64,000 nucleotides of DNA from Sideroxydans sp. (lineage in GTDB: Bacteria > Pseudomonadota > Gammaproteobacteria > Burkholderiales > Gallionellaceae): the NCBI GenBank assembly GCA_013791855.1, contig VMTA01000038.1:1-64000 (forward strand), read 5' to 3'. The notes beneath the pieces were generated by a model. That model was not told where the DNA came from. It made no database searches and saw nothing but the letters and a program-made list of their open reading frames with translations. The position numbers and the translations under genes were made by a program. Shown here piece after piece: positions 20,463 to 30,145 of this stretch; positions within the stretch are counted from its first letter, which is position 1; each line of letters begins with the position of its first letter.

Positions 20463-21032
20463 TTACAACGGGCGTTTGATGCTCACACCACCGCGCAACT
20501 GGCCGGGCTTGTAGCCGGTGGCCTGGTCATGCGGATAATCTTCGGCGAGACGCGCCTGTACTGCGGGAGAGATGTCGCCGCTGCCGCCGTGACAGGCGAC
20601 ACAGCCGGGTTGCAGCACGATACCTTTCATGTAACGCAGGTATTTGCCATTCGGCTCTTTCACGATCTCGACCACTTCCAGTGTTTCGGGTTTCGCGCCT
20701 TTGGCCAGTTGCTTCTCCATCTTCTTCAGTGCCTTCTGTTCCCATGCATCGGGTGTTCCGAGCATGGGGTTGCGCACTTTGTCCGAGACGCGCGTCAGTT
20801 TGATACCCTGTTTGCGCGAGATCTCGCCGGCCATCGCAGGAGCGATGTCCTTGCACACCGTGATGGCAGACTCCGGGCCACCTTCCGTCACAGCCTTTTT
20901 GTTGGCGGCAACCAGTTCTTGCATGAACGGGCCGATCACGGCACGGCTCTCTTCACGGTATTTATCCAGTTTGTCTGCCATCGCGGGCGCGGACAGGACG
21001 AGCAGGGTGGTCCAAAGCAGGGATTTCTTCAT
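20463..21032 (-). CDS. Periplasmic mono-haem protein, DUF3365 (Tll0287-like) family
   Basis: 189 residues with a signal peptide (1-19, APAMA). The body is the DUF3365 sensor-like fold (AAPAMAGE-type helix, a [14 protein letters not shown] segment about residues 85-98). A single c-type haem motif CVACH lies at residues 144-148. Proteins of this family are soluble haem sensors or electron carriers; a precise role is unknown. It stands immediately upstream of copA, with DUF2892 and cytochrome c'-like genes further upstream on the same strand. Confidence 0.85.
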   Translation of the reverse strand: MKKSLLWTTLLVLSAPAMADKLDKYREESRAVIGPFMQELVAANKKAVTEGGPESAITVCKDIAPAMAGEISRKQGIKLTRVSDKVRNPMLGTPDAWEQKALKKMEKQLAKGAKPETLEVVEIVKEPNGKYLRYMKGIVLQPGCVACHGGSGDISPAVQARLAEDYPHDQATGYKPGQLRGGVSIKRPL

Positions 21033-21093
21033 GGGTATTCCTTCCGTATAAAAAATGCCCGGCCGAAACCGGGCAAGTCTGGGGAAAAATCGA

Positions 21094-21288
21094 TTACTTC
21101 TTTTCAGTCGAGCAGGTGCTCATGCCGAAGATCGCATAGGCCGGGCAGAAACCGACGATGCCAGTCAACAGAGGCACCACGCCGATCCAGCCCCATACGC
21201 CTATCATCTCGGTCAAAGTCAGACCGATCAAAGCCAGTCCGGCCACTATACGCAGTCCGCGATCAATACCACCTGAATTGCATTTCAT
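21094..21288 (-). CDS. DUF2892 small inner-membrane protein
   Basis: 64 residues. After a short cytoplasmic start with [14 protein letters not shown] come two hydrophobic helices ([18 protein letters not shown] and [19 protein letters not shown]). This matches the DUF2892/YgaP C-terminal type, in which the CPAY segment is conserved. Such proteins often accompany rhodanese or metal/sulphur stress genes. A ribosome site GGAG lies upstream of the ATG. It is probably co-transcribed with the DUF3365 and cytochrome c'-like genes. Confidence 0.8.
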   Translation of the reverse strand: MKCNSGGIDRGLRIVAGLALIGLTLTEMIGVWGWIGVVPLLTGIVGFCPAYAIFGMSTCSTEKK

Positions 21289-21326
21289 CTTCGACTCCTT
21301 TAATTAAGGGTTACGGTTGTTGAATA

Positions 21327-21788
21327 CTACTCCGACTTCAATTGCCATGCTGCATGGCAGGCCACACAGCTGGTAAGGGTGTTGCTCAACTTGTTCAGGA
21401 TGTCGGCGGATGGCTTTCCGGCCTCCGCATCCTGGGCGATCTCATCCATGGCGTGGTGTACGCCCATGCCCAGTTCCTTGAACGACATGGGCAGCTTGGA
21501 CATCAGCGCGGGGTTCACATCTGCCGCTGAAGCCATACCCGAAGCGCGCGCCGATTGGGCGACCTGTGCCATATCTTTCTTATCCAGCCCGGCCAGGATT
21601 CCTTGCGTGGAGATAAGCAGGCCACGCATCTCCAGCAGCACCAGTTCGCGTTCCGCAGGCTGCAACACGATGGCATCGCGCTGGCCTTCTATTGCGGCGG
21701 TGTTGCCTTTTACGAAGAACCATCCGAACACGAGCGCACTGACGACCCAGAGGACAACGGCGAATATTGCGAACTTGTTGGTTTTCAT
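21327..21788 (-). CDS. Membrane-anchored cytochrome c'-like mono-haem protein
   Basis: 153 residues. Residues 6-25 form an N-terminal membrane anchor. Residues 40-140 are helical, and the single haem motif CVACH lies at 141-145 near the C-terminus, the arrangement of class II (c'-type) cytochromes, whose haem site follows a four-helix bundle. Cytochromes c' bind NO and protect against nitrosative stress, or act as electron carriers. The anchored form suggests work at the periplasmic face of the inner membrane. Confidence 0.75.
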   Translation of the reverse strand: MKTNKFAIFAVVLWVVSALVFGWFFVKGNTAAIEGQRDAIVLQPAERELVLLEMRGLLISTQGILAGLDKKDMAQVAQSARASGMASAADVNPALMSKLPMSFKELGMGVHHAMDEIAQDAEAGKPSADILNKLSNTLTSCVACHAAWQLKSE

Positions 21789-21917
21789 CTTCAGGCCCTG
21801 TGTGGAATGCGGCGCATCATAGGCAGCACCTCATGGACTGTCTGTGAGAAACGTCACACTTGAGTGCGTGGCGCTTTCCTGTTTCAATCCATGCCCATCA
21901 CCGACTTGGGGGGAATC

Positions 21918-22790
21918 ATGGGTCAGGCAAGCATAGGCATCATCGGCGGCAGCGGCGTTTACGACATCGAAGGGCTGGAGAACAAGCGCTGGGAAAAGGT
22001 CGAGTCGCCTTTCGGTGAGCCCTCTGACGAGCTGCTGTTCGGCGAACTGGGCGGCGTCAAGCTGGTTTTTCTGCCCCGCCACGGACGCGGCCACAAGATC
22101 CCGCCCTCCGGCATCAACTTCCGCGCCAATATCGATGCCCTGAAACGCGTCGGTTGTACCGACGTCATCTCGGTCAGTGCGGTCGGCTCGCTGCGCGAAC
22201 ATCTGTCCCCCGGCACCTTCGTCATCGTCGATCAATTCATCGACCGCACCTTCGCCCGCGAAAAATCCTTCTTCGGCAACGGTCTGGTGGCACACGTCTC
22301 CATGGCGCATCCGGTGTGCGGGCGGCTGGGTGAACACATCGAGAATGCCGCAATAGAGGCAGGCATCTCCGTCATGCGCGGTGGCACCTATCTGGTGATG
22401 GAAGGCCCGCAGTTCTCCACGCTGGCTGAATCCGAGTTGTACCGCCAGTGGGGTTGCGACGTGATCGGCATGACCAACATGCCGGAAGCCAAGCTCGCGC
22501 GCGAAGCCGAGCTTTGCTATGCGACGGTCGCCATGGTCACCGACTACGACTGCTGGCATCCCAATCATGATGATGTGACCGTAGACCAGATCATCCAGGT
22601 GCTGCTGGCCAACGCCGACAAGGCGCGCACACTGGTGAAACACGCCGTGCCGCATATCGCATCGGACACGCAGGCATGCGAATGCGGCTGCCGTAGCGCC
22701 TTGCAGCACGCGCTCATCACCGCGCCGGAAGCGCGCGATGAAGCGATGAAGAAGAAGCTGCAGGCCATCGCCGGGCGCGTGCTGAAATGA
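21918..22790 (+). CDS. mtnP: S-methyl-5'-thioadenosine phosphorylase
   Basis: MtnP phosphorolyses methylthioadenosine, and in some bacteria 5'-deoxyadenosine, to adenine plus the sugar 1-phosphate. The 290-residue protein begins GIIGGSGVYDIEGL and has the phosphate-binding PRHGRGH and the TNMPEAKLAREAELCYATVAM segment, followed by VTDYDCWH with the base-binding aspartate. The start at 21918 is preceded by GGGGGGA; an upstream in-frame ATG at 21891 has no ribosome site. The downstream ATG overlaps its stop. It opens the mtnP-aldolase-apt-mtnA operon. Confidence 0.95.
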   Translation: MGQASIGIIGGSGVYDIEGLENKRWEKVESPFGEPSDELLFGELGGVKLVFLPRHGRGHKIPPSGINFRANIDALKRVGCTDVISVSAVGSLREHLSPGTFVIVDQFIDRTFAREKSFFGNGLVAHVSMAHPVCGRLGEHIENAAIEAGISVMRGGTYLVMEGPQFSTLAESELYRQWGCDVIGMTNMPEAKLAREAELCYATVAMVTDYDCWHPNHDDVTVDQIIQVLLANADKARTLVKHAVPHIASDTQACECGCRSALQHALITAPEARDEAMKKKLQAIAGRVLK

Positions 22791-23425
22791 ATGAACAGCA
22801 ACTGCGCAGCGCCTTGCTGCAAACCTCCCGCCGCATGGTAGAGCTCGGCCTGAACCGTGGCACGGCGGGCAACGCCTCGGTGCGCTGCGGTGAGGACATC
22901 CTCATCACGCCGTCCGCCTTGCCGGTGGCCGAGATGTCTGAATCCGATCTGGTGCTGCTGGATAAAACAGGCAAGGTGCTGCAAGGTCGCAAACCCTCCA
23001 GCGAATGGCGCTTCCACTGCGACATCCTTAATGCGAGAGCAGAGATCGGCGCAGTGCTGCACATGCATTCCACCTACGCCACCACCATGGCCTGCCTGGG
23101 CAAGGATGTGCCTGCCGTGCACTACCACATCGCCATCGCAGGCGGCGACAGTATTCGCTGCACGCCTTACACCATTTTTGGCGAACAGAACCTTTCCGAC
23201 CTTGCACTGGAAGCTCTGCACGATCGCAAAGCCTGTCTGCTCGGCAACCACGGCTTGATCGCCTTGGGAAAGGACCTGAACGATGCGTTGTCTGTTGCGC
23301 ACGAAGTCGAATACCTGTGCGAGATCTATTGGCGCACGTTGTCGGTGGGCGCGCCGAACATCCTCACCGCGCAGCAGATGCACGAGGTAAAAGCCAAGTT
23401 CGTGGAGTACAAGAAACGCAGTTAA
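22787..23425 (+). CDS. Class II aldolase: probable 5-methylthioribulose-1-phosphate aldolase (alternatively dehydratase MtnB)
   Basis: 212 residues of the class II aldolase/adducin family. The residues match the classic FucA numbering: Glu73 in SSEWRFH and zinc ligands His92, His94 (LHMHSTY) and His155 (GNHGL). GNAS at 28-31 is the phosphate-binding turn. Its place between mtnP and mtnA points to methylthioribulose 1-phosphate or 5-deoxyribulose 1-phosphate as substrate, cleaved to DHAP and (methylthio)acetaldehyde. The dehydratase MtnB belongs to the same family and cannot be excluded from sequence alone, but no mtnC, mtnD or other methionine-salvage gene is nearby. The start overlaps the mtnP stop. 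Confidence 0.8.
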   Translation: MNEQQLRSALLQTSRRMVELGLNRGTAGNASVRCGEDILITPSALPVAEMSESDLVLLDKTGKVLQGRKPSSEWRFHCDILNARAEIGAVLHMHSTYATTMACLGKDVPAVHYHIAIAGGDSIRCTPYTIFGEQNLSDLALEALHDRKACLLGNHGLIALGKDLNDALSVAHEVEYLCEIYWRTLSVGAPNILTAQQMHEVKAKFVEYKKRS

Positions 23426-23434
23426 GAAAGAATC

Positions 23435-23477
23435 CCGTTCGTCCTGAGTAGGCGCAGCCGTATCGAAGGGTGAATGG
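23435..23477. repeat. Imperfect palindromic intergenic repeat before apt
   Basis: The ends CCGTTCGTCCT and AGGGTGAATGG are nearly complementary (9 of 11 positions, allowing G-T), enclosing a centre GAGTAGGCGCAGCCGTATCGA. The sequence resembles the CCTGAG...TCGAAGGG palindromes scattered through intergenic regions of many proteobacteria. It splits an otherwise tight operon. Confidence 0.55.
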
Positions 23478-23496
23478 ACAACAATAAGGAAACGAA

Positions 23497-24024
23497 ATGC
23501 CCATCAAATCCCGCGTCCGCACCGTCCCCCATTACCCCAAGCAAGGCATCATGTTCCGCGACATCACCACGGTGCTCAAAGACCCCGTCGGCCTGCGCGC
23601 CACCATCGACGAACTGGTGCGCAGATATAAAGACGTGAAGATCGACAAGATCGCCGGTATCGAATCGCGCGGCTTCATCCTCGGCGCTCCACTGGCCTAC
23701 GCGCTAGGCGTAGGCTTCGTGCCCATACGCAAGAAAGGCAAACTCCCCGCCGAGACCATCGGCCACGACTACGAACTCGAATACGGCACCGACCGCATCG
23801 AGATCCACACCGACGCCATCGCCAAAGGCGAGAAGGTGTTGCTGGTGGATGATCTGATCGCTACGGGCGGCACGGCTGAAGCCGCCTGTATCCTTATCGA
23901 AAAGATGGGCGGCAAGATCATTGAATGTTCTTTCATGATCGATCTGCCGGATATCGGCGGCCGCAAGCGTTTGGAAAAGCGCGGGCAGAAGGTGTTTGCA
24001 TTGTGTGAGTTCGAGGGGGATTGA
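23497..24024 (+). CDS. apt: Adenine phosphoribosyltransferase
   Basis: Apt converts adenine and PRPP to AMP. The 175-residue protein has GIMFRDITTVLKDP near the N-terminus, the IAGIESRGFILGAPLAY substrate loop, and the PRPP motif VLLVDDLIATGGTA about residues 109-122. Inside this operon it would recycle the adenine released by MtnP. mtnA begins at the last base of its stop codon, so the pair is translationally coupled. Confidence 0.96.
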   Translation: MPIKSRVRTVPHYPKQGIMFRDITTVLKDPVGLRATIDELVRRYKDVKIDKIAGIESRGFILGAPLAYALGVGFVPIRKKGKLPAETIGHDYELEYGTDRIEIHTDAIAKGEKVLLVDDLIATGGTAEAACILIEKMGGKIIECSFMIDLPDIGGRKRLEKRGQKVFALCEFEGD

Positions 24025-25067
24025 TGAAGATTGAAACCCTGCGCTGGTTCAACAACCGGCTGGAGATGATAGACCAGCGCATCCTGCCTGCTGCGTTTGA
24101 ATACCTGAGTTACTACACAGCCTCTTCGGTGGCGGAGGGGATTCGGAACATGGTGGTGCGCGGTGCACCGGCTATCGGTGTGGCGGCGGCTTATGGAGTG
24201 GCGCTGGAGGCTTTGCGTTTGCGGGACAATTCTGTGTCTGAATTCAATGCTGGCATGGAGACAGGCTTCTCCGTGCTGGCAGGAAGTCGTCCGACGGCGG
24301 TGAATCTGTTCTGGGCGTTGCAGCGTATGCGCACGGTTTGGGAGAGTGTGGCGGAACAAGACCCCAAACAGATTGCCGATCGTTTGCTGGCCGAGGCGCA
24401 TGAGGTGCTGGCCGAGGATATCCGCATCAACAAGGCGATGGGCGCGCACGGCGCGGCCTTGCTCAAGGATGGGGCGCGGGTGTTGACGCATTGCAATGCG
24501 GGCGCGCTGGCGACGGCGGGGTGGGGTACTGCGCTGGGGGTGTTCCGTTCTGCCGTTGAAGCAGGCAAGAAGATATCGGTCATCGCCGACGAGACGCGGC
24601 CGTTCCTGCAAGGCGCACGCCTAACGGCGTGGGAGATGGTGCAGGAGAACATCCCGGTGACGCTGATCACCGACAACATGGCCGGTCATCTGATGGCGCA
24701 CGGTGAGATCGACGCGGTGGTAGTGGGCACGGATAGGGTGGCAGCCAACGGCGATGTGGCGAACAAGATCGGTACTTATATGGTGGCGGTGCTGGCGAAG
24801 CGGCACAACATCCCGTTCTATGTGGCATGTCCGTTGTCGACCATCGACCTGAACATCGCCTCGGGTAAGGACATCCCCATCGAGGAGCGTTCGGTGGAGG
24901 AGGTGAAGGGTTTTCGCGACTATCACTGGGCTGCGGAGGGGGTGAAGATACGCAATCCGGCCTTTGATGTGACGCCGGCGGAGCTGGTTACCGGGTTGAT
25001 CACTGAGAAGGGCGTGGTACTGAACCCGGATGAGCAAGGCATACGCAAGCTGTTCGGATCGGCCTGA
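24024..25067 (+). CDS. mtnA: Methylthioribose-1-phosphate isomerase
   Basis: MtnA isomerises methylthioribose 1-phosphate to methylthioribulose 1-phosphate. The 347-residue protein contains VVRGAPAIGVAAAYG (residues 44-58), the catalytic cysteine Cys157 in HCNAGALATAGWG and the catalytic aspartate Asp237 in GTDRVAANGDVANKIGTY. It is related to eIF2B alpha subunits, but these catalytic residues mark the isomerase. The ATG overlaps the apt stop (TGATG) behind a GAGGGGGA site; a TTG one codon earlier is possible. Confidence 0.95.
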   Translation: MKIETLRWFNNRLEMIDQRILPAAFEYLSYYTASSVAEGIRNMVVRGAPAIGVAAAYGVALEALRLRDNSVSEFNAGMETGFSVLAGSRPTAVNLFWALQRMRTVWESVAEQDPKQIADRLLAEAHEVLAEDIRINKAMGAHGAALLKDGARVLTHCNAGALATAGWGTALGVFRSAVEAGKKISVIADETRPFLQGARLTAWEMVQENIPVTLITDNMAGHLMAHGEIDAVVVGTDRVAANGDVANKIGTYMVAVLAKRHNIPFYVACPLSTIDLNIASGKDIPIEERSVEEVKGFRDYHWAAEGVKIRNPAFDVTPAELVTGLITEKGVVLNPDEQGIRKLFGSA

Positions 25068-25191
25068 TCCGGCACACCGCTACCCCGTTCAGCCCATGGT
25101 GGCCGGTGCTTTGCGCGGCACGCGGGGTGAGCGGCGGGTTGTATTGTTGGATATTCCATAAATACCTGTTTCCCATAAGCAAACCTTTTGG

Positions 25192-25197
25192 TACAAT
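25192..25197 (+). promoter_or_regulatory. -10 element of the rimP-nusA operon
   Basis: TACAAT preceded by GG and followed by a CCGCGCCG discriminator. The -35 region (around 25169) is poor. Transcription would start near 25204 and run into a short GGGC-TTCAG-GCCC hairpin followed by six T residues. Confidence 0.45.
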
Positions 25198-25213
25198 CCG
25201 CGCCGTTTTCAGA

Positions 25214-25235
25214 TGGGCTTCAGGCCCGTTTTTTA
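25214..25235 (+). terminator. Possible leader attenuator before rimP
   Basis: A 4-5 bp stem (GGGC at 25215-25218 with GCCC at 25224-25227) is followed directly by GTTTTTTA. It lies between the putative start site and the rimP ATG, so it could attenuate the operon, possibly under NusA feedback. The stem is short and this is tentative. Confidence 0.4.
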
Positions 25236-25250
25236 TTTGTGGGATCGAAT

Positions 25251-25676
25251 ATGGACGTTGCGAATCTGGTTGAAACGACGCTGGCCGGTATGGGCTACGA
25301 GTTGGTCGATCTGGAATTGTCCGGGCGCGGCATGATGCGCGTGTTCATGGACAAGCCGGAAGGTATCTCGGTCGAAGACTGCGAGCGGGTGAGCAACCAG
25401 CTGGTGCGCCTGTTCACGGTGGAAGGTGTGGAATATGAGCGCCTTGAGATCTCTTCACCGGGGCTGGACAGAGTAGTCAAGAAAGAAGCGGATTTCGTTC
25501 GCTTCAAAGGGCAGAAGGCAAAATTCAAATTGCGCCTGCCTGTGAACGGTAGCAAGCAGTTGGTGGGCATCATCGGCGAATGCAAGGATGGTGTGCTGCA
25601 GCTGGATATGGCTGGCAGTTCGGTCGAGATCGAGCTGTCTAATGTGGACAAGGCACGTTTGGTGCCCGTATTTTGA
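25251..25676 (+). CDS. rimP: Ribosome maturation factor RimP
   Basis: RimP assists 30S subunit maturation. The 141-residue protein starts at ATG 25251 (VANLVETTLAGMGYELVDLELSG) and has the typical ISVEDCERVSNQL helix and YERLEISSPGLDRVVK strand, with the C-terminal SH3-like domain ending KARLVPVF. An earlier in-frame start at 25188 would lie inside the promoter and leader. It heads the conserved rimP-nusA-infB operon. Confidence 0.95.
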   Translation: MDVANLVETTLAGMGYELVDLELSGRGMMRVFMDKPEGISVEDCERVSNQLVRLFTVEGVEYERLEISSPGLDRVVKKEADFVRFKGQKAKFKLRLPVNGSKQLVGIIGECKDGVLQLDMAGSSVEIELSNVDKARLVPVF

Positions 25677-25699
25677 TTTGATGCAGTCGGAGAATAACG

Positions 25700-27175
25700 A
25701 TGAGTCGTGAAGTTCTATTGTTGGTGGATGCCTTGGCACGTGAAAAGAACGTGGACAAGGAGATCGTGTTCGGTGCGCTGGAGTCCGCTTTGGCCTCCGC
25801 GACCAAGAAGCGTTTCGTGGAAGAAGAAGCCGATGTGCGTGTGAGCATCGACCGCCAGACCGGCGAGTACGAGTCTTTCCGTCGCTGGCAAGTGATGGAC
25901 GACGAGACCTTCGAGACGCCCGAACTGCACATCAAGCTTGAAGAAGCGCAGAAGCGCGATCCCGAGATCGAGATGGACGAGTTCATCGAAGAGCCGCTGG
26001 AGAGCATCGACTTCGGTCGTATCGGCGCGCAGGCTGCCAAGCAGGTCATCTTCCAGAAGATCCGCGACGCGGAGCGCGAGCAGATCCTGGCCGACTTCAT
26101 GGAGCGCAACGAGCATCTGGTGTCCGGCACGATCAAGCGTATCGAGCGCGGTAACGCCATCGTCGAATTCGGCAAGATCGAGGCTTTGCTGCCGCGCGAC
26201 CAGATGATCCCGAAAGAGAATCTGCGTGTCGGCGACCGTGTGCGTGCCTATCTGTTGCGTGTCGACCGTACCGTGCGCGGACCGCAGATCATCCTGTCGC
26301 GTATCACCACCGAGTTCCTGAAGAAGCTGTTCGAACTGGAAGTGCCCGAGATCGAAGAAGGCATCCTCGAGATCGTCAGCGCTTCTCGTGACCCCGGTTC
26401 CCGCGCCAAGATCGCGGTACGCACCAACGACCAGCGTCTGGATCCCATCGGTACTTGCGTCGGCATGCGCGGTTCGCGCGTGCAGGCTGTGACCACCGAA
26501 CTGGCGGGCGAACGCGTGGACATCATCCTGTGGTCGGACGATCCTGCCACTTTCGTCATCAATGCGCTGGCACCGGCGGAAGTCACCAGCATCATGGTGG
26601 ATGAAGACAAGCACAGCATGGATGTGGTGGTGGAAGAAGAGAATCTGGCGCAAGCCATCGGTCGCGGCGGTCAGAACGTGCGCTTGGCGACCGAGCTGGC
26701 AGGCTGGGAGATCAACCTGATGACGGTCGAGCAGTCCGCCGAGAAGAACGAGCAGGAATTCGCCGTGATCCGCGATCTGTTCGTGTCCAAGCTGGACGTG
26801 GACGAGGAAGTCGCCGACATCCTGGTGCAGGAAGGTTTCAACACGCTGGAAGAAGTGGCTTATGTGCCGCTGGAAGAGATGCTGGAGATCGAGGCATTCG
26901 ACGAGGCAACCGTTGAGGAGCTGCGCAGCCGCGCACGCAATACATTGTTGACCGCCGCGATCGCCAACGAAGAACAGGTCGAGCACAACATCGAAGACCT
27001 GCTGAAGATCGAAGGTATGGATGCCGACACGGCACGTACGCTGGCCGGCAAAGGGGTGGGCACGCAGGATGCGTTGGCCGACCTCGATACCGACGAGCTG
27101 GTCGAAATGACCGGTATGGACGGTGAGCGCGCCAACCAGTTGATCATGACGGCGCGTGCGCCATGGTTCGAATAA
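25700..27175 (+). CDS. nusA: Transcription termination/antitermination factor NusA
   Basis: NusA binds RNA polymerase and controls pausing, termination and antitermination. The 491-residue protein has the N-terminal polymerase-binding domain (1-130), an S1 domain (about 135-200, [17 protein letters not shown]), and two KH domains (about 230-345, including [14 protein letters not shown] and [12 protein letters not shown]). Two C-terminal helix-hairpin-helix acidic repeats (about 360-490) are typical of proteobacterial NusA. It sits 23 bp after rimP. Confidence 0.97.
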   Translation: MSREVLLLVDALAREKNVDKEIVFGALESALASATKKRFVEEEADVRVSIDRQTGEYESFRRWQVMDDETFETPELHIKLEEAQKRDPEIEMDEFIEEPLESIDFGRIGAQAAKQVIFQKIRDAEREQILADFMERNEHLVSGTIKRIERGNAIVEFGKIEALLPRDQMIPKENLRVGDRVRAYLLRVDRTVRGPQIILSRITTEFLKKLFELEVPEIEEGILEIVSASRDPGSRAKIAVRTNDQRLDPIGTCVGMRGSRVQAVTTELAGERVDIILWSDDPATFVINALAPAEVTSIMVDEDKHSMDVVVEEENLAQAIGRGGQNVRLATELAGWEINLMTVEQSAEKNEQEFAVIRDLFVSKLDVDEEVADILVQEGFNTLEEVAYVPLEEMLEIEAFDEATVEELRSRARNTLLTAAIANEEQVEHNIEDLLKIEGMDADTARTLAGKGVGTQDALADLDTDELVEMTGMDGERANQLIMTARAPWFE

Positions 27176-27202
27176 GTAGAGCCTCTGGGCTGAAGGAAAG
27201 TA

Positions 27203-29788
27203 ATGGGAAAAATCAATGTCGCTCAATTCGCCGGGGAACTGGGTCTCCCGGTCGAACTGCTACTGGAACAGTTGCAGTCGGCCGGCGTAGCCAAGCAAAA
27301 GGACTCCGATCCGATATCCGAGCAAGATAAAGCGAAGTTGCTTGAGCACCTGCGCAGCGCGCACGGCGGCGGTAGCAAGAGCAAGATCACGGTGACACGC
27401 CGCGAGACGACTGCGATCAAGAAAGCGGACAGCTCCGGCAAGTCGCGCACCATTCAGGTCGAAGTGCGCAAGAAGCGCACCATCGCACCGCTGGCAGAAC
27501 AGGCGGAAGTGAAGCCGACTGTTGCGCCCGAAGAAGCGCCAGCTGAAGTGGCGGCCAAACCCAAGCAAGTGCTGGACGAAGCCGAGAAATTGGCACGTGA
27601 GGAAGAAGCCCGTCAATTGGCCGAACTGGCAGCGCGTCAGGCGGCCGATGTGGAAGCCAAGCAGGCGCGCAGCAAGCGCAAATCCGTCGTCGCAGAGGCG
27701 AAGCCCGAGCCGGTGGCTGAAGAAAAACCCGTTGTTGCCGAGACACCGGTCGTGCCTGCTGCAGCCGCTCCGGCCGCCGCACCCGAAGGTACTTTGCACA
27801 AGCCCACCCTGCGTCCGGGTGACAAGGTGGTCAGGCCATCCAGAAAAGCCGAGAAGGCGCCCCCCAAAGACAGTCCATGGGATGAAGCCGGTCACAAAAA
27901 GCGCCCGGCATCACGCACGACGGATACCCGCAGCGGCGTGACCGCCCGTCCGGGGTCGTTGCGCGCAGGCCGTCATGACAAACACAGCAAGGCTGAAGCC
28001 GCGCATGCATTCTCGCTGCCGACCGAACCGATCGTGCAGGAAGTCACCATCCCGGAAACCATCTCTGTCGCGGAACTGGCGCAGAAGATGTCCATCAAGG
28101 CGGCCGAGATCATCAAGGCGCTGATGAAGATGGGTTCCATGGTGACCATCAATCAGGTGCTCGATCAGGAGACCGCGATGATCGTGGTCGAAGAGATGGG
28201 CCACAAGGCTGTTCCGGCCAAGCCGGATGATCCCGATGCCTTCCTGATGGAAGACGTCGCGCACGAAGATGCGATACTTGAGTCGCGTGCGCCGGTAGTG
28301 ACGGTCATGGGACACGTCGACCACGGTAAGACTTCGCTGCTCGATTACATCCGCCGTACCCGCGTTGCCAGTGGCGAAGCGGGCGGTATCACACAGCACA
28401 TCGGCGCCTATCACGTCGATACACCACGCGGCATGATCACCTTCCTCGACACCCCGGGTCACGAAGCCTTTACGGCGATGCGTGCCCGCGGTGCGCAGGC
28501 GACCGATATCGTGATTCTGGTCTGTTCGGCCGACGATGGCGTGATGCCGCAGACCAAGGAAGCTATCCACCATGCCAAGGCGGCAGGCGTGCCTATCGTG
28601 GTCGCTGTGACCAAGATCGACAAGCCGGATGCGAATGCAGAGCGTGTGCGTCAGGAACTGGTGGCCGAAGGTGTGGTGCCGGAAGATTGGGGTGGCGACT
28701 GCATGTTCGTCGAAGTCTCGGCCAAGACAGGTCAGGGCATCGATCAATTGCTGGAAGGCATCCTGTTGCAGGCTGAAGTCCTTGAATTGAAAGCAGCCAA
28801 GAACACCAGCGCCAAGGGCGTGGTGGTCGAGGCGCGTCTGGACAAGGGTAAGGGCGCTGTGGCGACTATGCTGGTGCAATCCGGCACGCTGAGGCGCGGT
28901 GATGCCGTGCTAGTCGGTTCAGTCTCAGGCCGTGTGCGTGCCATGTTGGACGAGAACGGCAAGTCTGTGAGCGAAGCTGGTCCGTCGATTCCGGTCGAGA
29001 TCCAGGGCTTGTCCGAAGTGCCGATCGCCGGTGCGGACTTTCTGGTGCTGGCTGACGAGAAGAAGGCGCGCGAGATCGCGCTGTTCCGTCAAGGCAAGTA
29101 TCGCGATGTGAAGCTGGCCAAGCAGCAGGCCGCCAAGCTGGAGAACATGTTCGAACAGATGGGCGAGGGCGAAGTGCGTACCCTGGCTTTGATCGTCAAG
29201 GCGGACGTGCAAGGTTCCATCGAGGCGATCTCGGGTTCCCTGCAGAAGCTCTCCACCGACGAGGTGAAGGTCAGCATCATTCACAGCGGCGTGGGTGGCA
29301 TCACCGAATCCGACATCAACCTGGCGCTGGCTTCCAAGGCTGTCGTCATCGGCTTCAACTCGCGTGCCGATGCATCGGCACGCAAGCTGGCAGAGTCGGC
29401 TGGTGTGGACATCCGCTACTACAACATCATCTATGCGATGGTGGATGAGATCAAAGCGGCGCTGTCGGGCATGCTGGCACCGGAGCGCAAGGAAAGCATC
29501 ATCGGTATGGTCGAGATCCGTCAGGTCTACCACATATCCAAGGTGGGTACGGTGGCCGGCTGCTATGTCACAGAAGGTATGATCAAGCGCACTTCCAGCG
29601 TGCGCGTGCTACGCAACAACGTAGTGATCCATACCGGCGAGCTGGATTCGCTCAAGCGCTTCAAGGACGATGCGAAGGAAGTGCGGTCCAACTTCGAGTG
29701 CGGTCTGTCGCTGAAGGGCTTCAACGACCTGGAAGTGGGCGATTTCCTTGAGGCATTCGAGATCGTCGAAGTGGCGCGAGCCCTATAA
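27203..29788 (+). CDS. infB: Translation initiation factor IF-2
   Basis: IF-2 brings initiator tRNA to the 30S subunit. The 861-residue protein has the IF2_N helix at the start ([19 protein letters not shown]), a long charged Ala/Lys/Glu-rich linker (about 80-270), a second IF2_N motif about residue 290, then the G domain. G1 is GHVDHGKT about residue 370, G3 is DTPGHEAF and G4 is TKID. The beta-barrel, C1 and C2 domains follow. It ends immediately before the rbfA ATG. Confidence 0.97.
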   Translation: MGKINVAQFAGELGLPVELLLEQLQSAGVAKQKDSDPISEQDKAKLLEHLRSAHGGGSKSKITVTRRETTAIKKADSSGKSRTIQVEVRKKRTIAPLAEQAEVKPTVAPEEAPAEVAAKPKQVLDEAEKLAREEEARQLAELAARQAADVEAKQARSKRKSVVAEAKPEPVAEEKPVVAETPVVPAAAAPAAAPEGTLHKPTLRPGDKVVRPSRKAEKAPPKDSPWDEAGHKKRPASRTTDTRSGVTARPGSLRAGRHDKHSKAEAAHAFSLPTEPIVQEVTIPETISVAELAQKMSIKAAEIIKALMKMGSMVTINQVLDQETAMIVVEEMGHKAVPAKPDDPDAFLMEDVAHEDAILESRAPVVTVMGHVDHGKTSLLDYIRRTRVASGEAGGITQHIGAYHVDTPRGMITFLDTPGHEAFTAMRARGAQATDIVILVCSADDGVMPQTKEAIHHAKAAGVPIVVAVTKIDKPDANAERVRQELVAEGVVPEDWGGDCMFVEVSAKTGQGIDQLLEGILLQAEVLELKAAKNTSAKGVVVEARLDKGKGAVATMLVQSGTLRRGDAVLVGSVSGRVRAMLDENGKSVSEAGPSIPVEIQGLSEVPIAGADFLVLADEKKAREIALFRQGKYRDVKLAKQQAAKLENMFEQMGEGEVRTLALIVKADVQGSIEAISGSLQKLSTDEVKVSIIHSGVGGITESDINLALASKAVVIGFNSRADASARKLAESAGVDIRYYNIIYAMVDEIKAALSGMLAPERKESIIGMVEIRQVYHISKVGTVAGCYVTEGMIKRTSSVRVLRNNVVIHTGELDSLKRFKDDAKEVRSNFECGLSLKGFNDLEVGDFLEAFEIVEVARAL

Positions 29789-30145
29789 ATGGCGAAGGAT
29801 TTTTCTCGCACCGACCGTATCTCCGAGCAGATCCTGCGCGAACTGGCGGAGTTCATCCGTCTGGAAGTGAAGGATCCGCGCGTGAGCAAAGTGACGCTGA
29901 CCGGTGTCAGCGTCACCAACGATCATGCGCACGCCAAGGTGTTCTATACCTCGCTGGAAGGCGGGACCGAGCAACTGCAAACGGGTTTGGAGCGCGCTGC
30001 CGGTTTCCTGCGTAGCCAACTCGCCAAGTCCATGAAGTTGCGCATCACACCCCAGCTGCATTTTGTCTACGATGCTTCCATCGAACGCGGCGCACACCTT
30101 TCCCAACTGATCGAACAAGCGGTAGCCAGTGACAAGAAAGACTGA
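29789..30145 (+). CDS. rbfA: Ribosome-binding factor A
   Basis: RbfA is a KH-fold 30S maturation factor, needed for 16S processing and cold growth. The 118-residue protein has the usual start ([20 protein letters not shown]), a [14 protein letters not shown] strand and the C-terminal [21 protein letters not shown]. Its ATG begins at the base after the infB stop. truB starts inside its last codons. Confidence 0.95.
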   Translation: MAKDFSRTDRISEQILRELAEFIRLEVKDPRVSKVTLTGVSVTNDHAHAKVFYTSLEGGTEQLQTGLERAAGFLRSQLAKSMKLRITPQLHFVYDASIERGAHLSQLIEQAVASDKKD

